Shown here one piece after another: positions 21,980 through 27,522 of a DNA stretch of 31,249 nucleotides. Position 1 is the stretch's first letter; every line of letters starts with the position of its first letter. Position numbers and translations under genes: made by a program. Source of the stretch: Prevotella sp. UBA3675 (GTDB lineage Bacteria; Bacteroidota; Bacteroidia; Bacteroidales; Bacteroidaceae); assembly GCA_002372235.1 (NCBI GenBank), contig DFJI01000040.1:64178-95426 (forward strand), given 5' to 3'. The notes under the pieces were generated by a model. The model did not search any database. It was not told where the DNA came from and saw nothing but the letters and a program-made list of their open reading frames with translations.

Positions 21980-22417
21980 TTATTTCTGCACTTGTGTTGG
22001 CTGTGCCTTGACTTTTTCGGTCTTCAGCTTCTTCGAGGGAGCGGCTGTCAGTTTAGCGCTCTTTACAGAAGCAGCCTTGGAGAGCTTGGCTTTTTTCTCG
22101 GAGCACTCGGCTTTTTTCTCGGAGCACTCGGAGGTCTTGGAGCACTCAGAGCTCTTTTTGCAGCAGTCTGCCTTCTTTTCAGAGCAGTTGGCCTTCTTCT
22201 CAGAGCACACGGAGCACTTAGAGCACTTTGAGGTCTCGGAGCACTTGGAGCACTCCTCGGCGCTCTTCTTGCAGCAGTCGGCGCTCTTCTTGCAGCAGTC
22301 GGCGGCTTTCTTGCAGCACTCTTTCTTTACAGTCTTTTTTGCTTCCTGCGCATTCACTGTGGTTGTGAAGCTCAGGGCGGCCACCATCATGATGGCACTC
22401 AGAATCAGTCTTTTCAT
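21980..22417 (-). CDS. Secreted Cys/Lys/Ser-rich repeat protein, function unknown
   Basis: The 145-residue protein starts with a signal peptide (MKRLILSAIMMVAALSFTTTVNAQ). Its mature part is a run of short repeats: three CCKK blocks (ECCKKAA, DCCKKSA, DCCKKSA), then ECSKCSETSKCSKCSVCSEKK and CSEKK-type units, followed by a Lys-rich Cys-free tail. The mature chain has about 17 cysteines in about 122 residues. The middle section is encoded by 9-bp units of the form (G/A)AG-TGC-TCN, a Cys version of the GAGNNCTC repeat found elsewhere. It could bind metals or be a disulfide-linked surface protein, but no family is recognised. It is the first gene of an operon with mutY, behind a strong promoter shared exactly with a glycosyltransferase gene. 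Confidence 0.85.
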   Translation of the reverse strand: MKRLILSAIMMVAALSFTTTVNAQEAKKTVKKECCKKAADCCKKSADCCKKSAEECSKCSETSKCSKCSVCSEKKANCSEKKADCCKKSSECSKTSECSEKKAECSEKKAKLSKAASVKSAKLTAAPSKKLKTEKVKAQPTQVQK

Positions 22418-22462
22418 GTTCGTCGATAGTTTAATTTTTATATAAATAGCGTTTGTAACGCG

Positions 22463-22501
22463 GCAAAGTTACGAAAAAACGAGAGAAGAACAAAACAAAC
22501 G
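22463..22501 (-). promoter_or_regulatory. Promoter of the Cys/Lys-rich gene and mutY; 39-bp inverted repeat copy
   Basis: The minus strand carries TAACTTTG with an upstream TTTG at proper spacing. The 39 bp are a perfect reverse-complement copy of 25175-25213. A hairpin-prone stretch AAACGTGTTTG continues upstream of it. Confidence 0.8.
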
Positions 22502-22526
22502 TGTTTGTTTTTTCTTCCGAGTGCAA

Positions 22527-22555
22527 GTAACTTCGCGCTGGAAACGCAAAGTTAC
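22527..22555. repeat. Hairpin containing a second TAACTTTGC box
   Basis: The arms GTAACTTcGCG and CGCaAAGTTAC form an 11-bp stem with one mismatch around a 7-base loop. The minus strand reads TTCGTAACTTTGC here, a copy of the -7 region of the promoter at 22463. It lies after the GT2 gene, so it may be a terminator or a duplicated promoter piece. Confidence 0.5.
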
Positions 22556-22605
22556 GAATAGTAATCGTAGTTTCTTCACTTTTTTATGTTAAAGTAAGCG
22601 TAATT

Positions 22606-23403
22606 TTACTGAAAGACTTTGTTGCGCACGGTTCTCAGCACAAACCACAGGTGCATGGCTACGGTGTGGAGCCTGCCGTAGTGGCGGCACATGATGTGGA
22701 ACCGCTCGCGGAGCGAGTCGCGGTGATGGCGCGTGGTGGCTCCCTCCTCGGTGTAGTTGGCCACCACCATATTTATATTATAGAAGGGCAGACCGGCCCG
22801 CTCGCCCTCGCGCATCACCCGTATGCACCAGTCCACATCGGCTGAATAGCGATAGTGCGTGTCGTACTGTAGGTTCTTGGCCAGGTCGGTGCGGGCATAG
22901 AAAGCCTGATGGCACACCAGCATGCCCTGACGGAACGAGCGCCACGTGAGGTGCTCAGGCGGCTGCAGACGGCGCGGATGCAGGAAGCGGCCCTCATTAT
23001 CTACTATGTTCGTGTTGCCGTAGAGCACGGCAGGCAGTTCGGCTGAGGGCAGCTCGTTCAGCCGGCAGCGGTGTACGATTTGCTCCAGCGTGTCGGTAGC
23101 CGGGAAGAAGTCGCCGGCATTCATATAGACCACGTAGTCGCCCAGTGCCTGCGTCAGTCCTTTGTTCATGGCGTCGTAGATGCCCTGGTCGGGTTCCGAC
23201 TTGATGATGACCTTGTGTCCGCAGCCGCTCTCGTCGCTCCGCTGCTTGTAGTCCTCGGCCAGCCGTAGGGTGTCGTCGGTCGAAGCACCGTCGATGATGA
23301 GATGTTCCACGTCTTCGTAGGTCTGGCTGAGCACGCTCTCGAGCGTCCGGCCAACCACGGCGGCAGCATTATAAGTGATGGTGATGATGGTGAAGCGTAC
23401 CAT
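22606..23403 (-). CDS. Family 2 glycosyltransferase
   Basis: The 265-residue protein is a GT-A fold glycosyltransferase: FTIITITYNAAAVVGRTLESV at the start, VEHLIIDGASTDDTL, and a DxD-like ADVDW region with CIRVMREGE. QGIYDAMNKGLTQALGDYVVYMNAGD is the typical core, with the metal-binding acidic residue at AGD. It most likely adds a sugar to a polysaccharide or glycolipid. The ATG at 23403 is preferred over one 45 bases upstream because it follows the stop of the preceding GT4 by seven bases and matches the family start. It ends 105 bp before the promoter of the Cys/Lys-rich gene. Donor and acceptor are unknown. Confidence 0.93.
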   Translation of the reverse strand: MVRFTIITITYNAAAVVGRTLESVLSQTYEDVEHLIIDGASTDDTLRLAEDYKQRSDESGCGHKVIIKSEPDQGIYDAMNKGLTQALGDYVVYMNAGDFFPATDTLEQIVHRCRLNELPSAELPAVLYGNTNIVDNEGRFLHPRRLQPPEHLTWRSFRQGMLVCHQAFYARTDLAKNLQYDTHYRYSADVDWCIRVMREGERAGLPFYNINMVVANYTEEGATTRHHRDSLRERFHIMCRHYGRLHTVAMHLWFVLRTVRNKVFQ

Positions 23404-23410
23404 ATTGATA

Positions 23411-24661
23411 TCAGACTTGGCTATTGGAAAGTGAATGATAGAGTTCAATGTATCGGTTGGCCACCACGCTCTCGCCGAACCGTCGCATCACGCTTCGGCG
23501 CAAGTCGCGTGGGCTCACGTTGGCCCTCAAGGCCCAGGCCATGCCTTCGGCCAGGCTTTCGGCTGAGAGATAGTCGGCCAGGAAGCCTGTCTGCCGGTGG
23601 ACGATGATGTCGTTGGGTCCGCTGCCTGCAAAGGCCACGGGCAGACTGCCGCAGGCTTGTGCCTCGACCAATGTCTGTCCGAACGTCTCATAGAGCGATG
23701 ACGAGACGGTGGCATTCGATGCCGAATAGATGGCCGACAGCTGATGCTCGTCGCCTACATAGCCCAGATGCGTCCATCTGAACGGAATCTGCTCCAGCAG
23801 CGAGGCATCGCGAATGCCGCCGAAGAGCAGCACCCGCACCTCATGGCTCCGGAACTGGCTCTGCAACAGCTGCAGGGCTTTGAGCAGATGGCTGAAGCCC
23901 TTGATGGGATCGTCGATGCGGGCAGCCCCGAACGACAGCACGTAGGGCTCCTGCACATCGAGGGCCGTGCGTGCATCAGTGCGGTCGATGAGCGTGAACT
24001 GTGAAAGCGAGATGGAGTTGGGAATCACTTTGATGGGAAAGCCGCCCGTCAGCGCACTTGCCCTGGCGCGTGCTGCCAGCCACTCGCCCACGGCCACAAA
24101 CGTGAGGCGGCTGGCCTCGGCATACAGCCTCTTCTTCTGCTGGAACACCTGGTAGGAGAGGTCGTGGTCAGCAGGATGCTGCAGGAACGGGCACTGGCAG
24201 CATTCGCTCTCGAAGCGGTTGCAGTCGTAGGCATGATGGCAGATGGCCGTCAGCTCCCACATGTCGTGCATGGTCCATACCACGGGCTTGCCGCTCATCA
24301 GGATTTTCTGAATGCCCTTGAGCGACAGGTAGCCCTGGTTCACCCAGTGCAGATGCACGATGTCGGCTTCCTGGAACTCGCGCGTCTTCGTGATGTCGGT
24401 GCCGGAATTGGCAATCGACACCTTGAACAGGTTCTTGCGGTTGAAGCGGTTCTTCAGCCAGATGACACCGCGCTCCCACAGGAAATGCCTGTAGTTGGCG
24501 CTCCTGGTGCCGGCTGTAGCCACGTAGAGCGCGTCGCTCTCTTTCTTGCAAACCAGCATGCGGGCTTTCACGCCGTTGTTGATTAGCGCCTCAGTCAGGC
24601 GGTTGGCAGCCACAGCCGCACCGCCATTGCAGTCACTTGTGCTTACGATTAGAACTCTCAT
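23411..24661 (-). CDS. Family 4 (GT-B) glycosyltransferase
   Basis: This 416-residue GT-B fold protein starts with RVLIVSTSDCNGGAAVAANRL, a glycine-rich N-terminal loop. The C-terminal half contains SFGAARIDDPIKGFSHLL and SSSLYETFGQTLVEAQACG, which holds the E-x7-E nucleotide-sugar motif typical of GT4. The start at 24661 is used since the -7 box TACCTTTG (24676-24669) ends only seven bases before it, so the mRNA is nearly leaderless. It is followed by the GT2 gene, making a two-gene minus-strand unit, probably for a surface polysaccharide. Three helically spaced dyads lie just upstream. Donor sugar unknown. Confidence 0.93.
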   Translation of the reverse strand: MRVLIVSTSDCNGGAAVAANRLTEALINNGVKARMLVCKKESDALYVATAGTRSANYRHFLWERGVIWLKNRFNRKNLFKVSIANSGTDITKTREFQEADIVHLHWVNQGYLSLKGIQKILMSGKPVVWTMHDMWELTAICHHAYDCNRFESECCQCPFLQHPADHDLSYQVFQQKKRLYAEASRLTFVAVGEWLAARARASALTGGFPIKVIPNSISLSQFTLIDRTDARTALDVQEPYVLSFGAARIDDPIKGFSHLLKALQLLQSQFRSHEVRVLLFGGIRDASLLEQIPFRWTHLGYVGDEHQLSAIYSASNATVSSSLYETFGQTLVEAQACGSLPVAFAGSGPNDIIVHRQTGFLADYLSAESLAEGMAWALRANVSPRDLRRSVMRRFGESVVANRYIELYHSLSNSQV

Positions 24662-24668
24662 AGACGCG

Positions 24669-24748
24669 CAAAGGTACGAATATTCCATAAATTATAGCTA
24701 TAATTTTGCGGATTATAGCTACAATTACCAAAATTTTAGCTATAATTT
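24669..24748 (-). promoter_or_regulatory. Promoter with three 21-bp-spaced TAGCTA dyads
   Basis: A -7 box TACCTTTG (24676-24669) serves the GT4 gene on the minus strand. Upstream, TAGCTA occurs at 24695-24700, 24716-24721 and 24737-24742, exactly 21 bp apart. The first sits in a perfect 14-bp palindrome ATTATAGCTATAAT (24691-24704); the others are close copies. This looks like an array of operator sites for one regulator. Confidence 0.65.
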
Positions 24749-24835
24749 TTCTTGATATAGCGGCTGTTTCCGCACACAACAGGTTGATTTACGTCAAGAA
24801 GAATGTAGTTTTCTACACTTATCGCATGAAAAATG

Positions 24836-24866
24836 TTGCGAGGTCCGGAAAATCGCATTACCTTTG
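24836..24866 (+). promoter_or_regulatory. Promoter of the candidate 300-nt RNA
   Basis: TTG at 24836-24838 and TACCTTTG at 24859-24866 are 20 bp apart. It faces right, into a stretch without ORFs. Confidence 0.65.
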
Positions 24867-24871
24867 CATCG

Positions 24872-25170
24872 TCAAAAGGTTAATAGATTGTTTTAGGTTA
24901 GTAGTAATATTTATAGTTTTAGGTTTTTAGTTATTGGTAAAAGAAAGTTTTCAACTGTAGGATAACAGGTGGTCGCTGTGAAGCTCCCATTTAAACTTTC
25001 AAATTTTTGGTAAAAATTTAGTGAGATTCCTCCCCTGCTTGTCATGCGTGACAGCAGCGGAATCGAAACTAAAGAAACGCCGAAGATTTGTTTTGACTGA
25101 AAAAGGATTTTTAGTTAAACATAGGCTTGTGCCGCTGTAGCTCGCGAGAGTTGCAGCGGACTTTTTTTGT
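24872..25170 (+). ncRNA. Candidate structured non-coding RNA, about 300 nt
   Basis: The segment has its own promoter and ends with a strong terminator: a 12-bp stem CCGCTGTAGCTC / GAGTTGCAGCGG (25132-25159, GCGA loop) followed by seven T. No reasonable ORF is present. Inside are an AT stem AAATTTTT / AAAAATTT (25001-25019) and a stable hairpin at 25025-25064, with arms GATTCC / GGAATC and an inner CTGC...GCAG and TGTCA/TGACA stem. It does not contain the conserved elements of RNase P RNA, tmRNA or SRP RNA that I can recognise. 6S RNA is possible by size and structure but not shown. It fills most of the 556-bp gap 24662-25217. Confidence 0.5.
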
Positions 25171-25174
25171 GATG

Positions 25175-25213
25175 CGTTTGTTTTGTTCTTCTCTCGTTTT
25201 TTCGTAACTTTGC
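25175..25213 (+). promoter_or_regulatory. Promoter of the right-hand GT4 gene; 39-bp inverted repeat copy
   Basis: TTTG at 25182-25185 and TAACTTTG at 25205-25212 are 19 bp apart. The 39 bp are an exact reverse complement of 22463-22501. The ATG at 25218 follows the -7 box by five bases, so the mRNA is probably leaderless. Confidence 0.8.
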
Positions 25214-25217
25214 AGCC

Positions 25218-26411
25218 ATGAATCGACAGTTAACGATCGGACTCGACGCCAAGCGCATCGTAAAGAACGGTACAGGACTGGGCAGCTATGGCCGCACACT
25301 GGCCAACGACCTGGCCAATGTCAGCCTTGCGCGTGCTGTCGGTGGGGATTCTGCTTACGACCGTCTGGACCTGCGGCTCTATGCACCCGACAAGGGTCGC
25401 GACGAACTGCGCACGCAAGTTGCCCAGCGCCCCAACCTGCACTTCGTCTATCCTCTCTCCACGCTTCCCTCTCCCTTCTCGTCCCTCTACAAGGCATATT
25501 GGCGCTCTCACGGCATTCTTCGCCAGTTGCAGGCCGATGGCGTGCAGGTGTTCCACGGACTGTCGGGCGAACTGCCTGTCGGCATCCGCAAGACCGGCAT
25601 CCGCTCAGTGGTCACCATTCACGACCTCATCTTCATGCGCCATCCTGAGTATTACAGCCGGATCGACGCCCAGATCTACCGCCACAAGTTCTTCAAGACC
25701 CTGCGCGAGGCCGACCGCATCGTGGCCATCAGCGAGTGTACCCGCCGCGACATTGCCGAATTGGGGCAGATACCTGAGGAGCGCATCGACCTCATCTATC
25801 AGAGCTGTGCTCCGCGCTTCTCAGCCGAAATCATGCCGACCGCCATCGAACAAGTGCGCCACACCTACGGACTGCCCCCCCGCTATGTGCTCAGCGTGGG
25901 CTCTATTGAGGAGCGCAAGAACATGTTGCTGGCCGTCAGAGCCCTGCACTGGCTGCCGGGCGATGTCAGTCTGGTGCTGGTGGGGCGGGCCACCAAATAC
26001 ACGCGCAGGATTGTTGAGCTGGCCCGGCGCGAGAACCTCAGCCATCGCGTGCATCTGCTCCACGGCGTGCCCGACGATCACCTGCCAGCCATCTATGCCG
26101 GTGCCGAGGTGTTCGTCTATCCCTCGCGCTATGAGGGCTTCGGCATCCCCATCATCGAGGCCGTCAGCATGTCGCTGCCAGTGGTGGGCTGCACGGGCTC
26201 CTGTCTGGAAGAGGCAGGCGGCCCCGACAACCTCTACGTGTCGCCCGACGATGCCGAGGGCATGGCCGCCGCCATCCGCCAGCTGCAGCGAGGGGCCGAG
26301 GGCAGGGAAGAGCGCATCAGGCGCAGCCGCGACTACATCACCCGATTCGAGAACAACGATGCCGCCAGTCGCTTTGCCAGCCTCTACACATCGCTGGCAA
26401 AAAGCCAATAG
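25218..26411 (+). CDS. Family 4 (GT-B) glycosyltransferase
   Basis: This 397-residue GT-B protein begins LTIGLDAKRIVKNGTGLGSYG, a typical N-terminal glycine loop, and has SVVTIHDLIFMRHPEYYSR in the middle. The C-terminal domain contains SVGSIEERKNMLLAVRAL and VYPSRYEGFGIPIIEAVSM, with the E-x7-E pair E(GFGIPII)E. It resembles mannosyltransferase-type GT4 enzymes of capsule or LPS pathways, though the sugar is not determined. It is transcribed alone from the promoter at 25175, which is an exact copy of that of the Cys/Lys-rich gene. It faces away from the GT4-GT2 pair on the left, with the candidate RNA between them. rpoD follows with its own promoter. Confidence 0.93.
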   Translation: MNRQLTIGLDAKRIVKNGTGLGSYGRTLANDLANVSLARAVGGDSAYDRLDLRLYAPDKGRDELRTQVAQRPNLHFVYPLSTLPSPFSSLYKAYWRSHGILRQLQADGVQVFHGLSGELPVGIRKTGIRSVVTIHDLIFMRHPEYYSRIDAQIYRHKFFKTLREADRIVAISECTRRDIAELGQIPEERIDLIYQSCAPRFSAEIMPTAIEQVRHTYGLPPRYVLSVGSIEERKNMLLAVRALHWLPGDVSLVLVGRATKYTRRIVELARRENLSHRVHLLHGVPDDHLPAIYAGAEVFVYPSRYEGFGIPIIEAVSMSLPVVGCTGSCLEEAGGPDNLYVSPDDAEGMAAAIRQLQRGAEGREERIRRSRDYITRFENNDAASRFASLYTSLAKSQ

Positions 26412-26463
26412 AAAACTGAATCAGGGACGATGACTATATAAAATAAGTTAATTGTTTGCATGA

Positions 26464-26498
26464 TTTGATATGAGTTGTCATAGTTTTTGGTAATTTTG
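26464..26498 (+). promoter_or_regulatory. rpoD promoter
   Basis: TTTG at 26464-26467 and TAATTTTG at 26491-26498 are 23 bp apart. The leader is about 47 nt. Confidence 0.65.
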
Positions 26499-26550
26499 CG
26501 CACTTTAATAAAAAAGGCAGTGTATTGAAGATAACGATAACCCGAGAGAT

Positions 26551-27423
26551 ATGAGACAGTTAAAGATACAAAAAAGCATTACCAATCGCTCCAGTGAAGC
26601 ACTCGACAAGTACCTTGTCGAAATAGGTCGCGCCCCTCTCATCTCCATCGACGAAGAGATAGAGCTGGCCCAGACCATTCGCAAGGGCGGGCCAGAGGCT
26701 CAGCGAGCCAAAGAGAAGCTCATCAATGCCAACCTGCGCTTCGTGGTCAGTGTGGCCAAGCAGTACCAGCATCAGGGACTCACCCTTACCGACCTCATCG
26801 ACGAGGGCAACATCGGGCTTATCAAGGCTGCCGAGAAGTTCGACGAGACGCGCGGCTTCAAGTTCATCTCCTACGCCGTGTGGTGGATTCGCCAGAGCAT
26901 CCTGCAGGCTATTGCCGAGCAGAGCCGCATCGTCAGACTGCCCCTCAACCAGACGGGAGCCCTGAGCAAGATTAATCAGACCATCAACAGCTTTGAGCAG
27001 AAGCACGGTCGCCGACCCTCCAACACCGAGCTCGAGGAGCTCACTGGCGTGGAGAGCGAGAAGATTGAGCAGGCCATCAAGGCCGATGCCCATCACATGA
27101 GCATCGATGCCCCCTTTGGCGAAGACGAGGACAACTCAATGGCCGACCTGCTCTCCTCGGGCGAGGACAGCCGCACCGACAAGCATGTGGACTATGAGTC
27201 GCTCACTGCCGATCTGGACAGCGTGCTGCGCTCGGTGCTCAAGGAGCGCGAGCTGCGCATCGTGAAGGAGTGCTTCGGCATTGGCTGCCACGAGAAGGGA
27301 CTTGAAGAGATAGGCACCGAGATGGGACTTACCCGTGAGCGCGTGCGCCAGATTCGCGAGAAGAGCATCGCCAAGCTGCGCGAGAGCGGCTATGCCAAGG
27401 TGCTCATGAAGTATCTGGGATAA
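26551..27423 (+). CDS. rpoD: Primary RNA polymerase sigma factor (sigma-70 family, Bacteroidota type)
   Basis: The 290-residue protein directs RNA polymerase to housekeeping promoters. It lacks region 1.1 and begins near region 1.2 (ALDKYLVEIGRAPLIS), as in the Bacteroidota primary sigma factor. Region 2 is clear: NLRFVVSVAKQYQHQGL, then DLIDEGNIGLIKAAEKFDE and GFKFISYAVWWIRQSI. Regions 3 and 4 follow, with HGRRPSNTELEELTG and the -35 recognition helix GLTRERVRQIREKSIAKLR near the end. It is the factor expected to recognise the TTTG/TAnnTTTG promoters seen across the window. It ends at a strong terminator shared with the M16 gene and appears monocistronic. Confidence 0.97.
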   Translation: MRQLKIQKSITNRSSEALDKYLVEIGRAPLISIDEEIELAQTIRKGGPEAQRAKEKLINANLRFVVSVAKQYQHQGLTLTDLIDEGNIGLIKAAEKFDETRGFKFISYAVWWIRQSILQAIAEQSRIVRLPLNQTGALSKINQTINSFEQKHGRRPSNTELEELTGVESEKIEQAIKADAHHMSIDAPFGEDEDNSMADLLSSGEDSRTDKHVDYESLTADLDSVLRSVLKERELRIVKECFGIGCHEKGLEEIGTEMGLTRERVRQIREKSIAKLRESGYAKVLMKYLG

Positions 27424-27462
27424 CGCCCGTCTTTTTAAAAAACAGAACTCAATTAATAAAAA

Positions 27463-27502
27463 AACCGCAGGTGTCGCGAGTGACACCTGCGGTTCTTTTT
27501 TT
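27463..27502. terminator. Bidirectional terminator between rpoD and the M16 gene
   Basis: A perfect 13-bp stem AACCGCAGGTGTC / GACACCTGCGGTT (27463-27494, six-base loop) is followed by T on the plus strand, and a T run also follows on the minus strand. It can end both convergent transcripts. Confidence 0.95.
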
Positions 27503-27522
27503 ATGGATTCAGGATTTCTCCC

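Noticed and set aside
24706..24930. 74-codon reading frame across the 21-bp dyad repeats
   Set aside because: The repeating SYN-type peptide follows from the 21-bp operator array and the frame runs through the promoter and start of the candidate RNA.
24872..25170. RNase P RNA, tmRNA or SRP RNA
   Set aside because: None of the conserved sequence elements I know for these RNAs was found, so only a generic candidate RNA is claimed.
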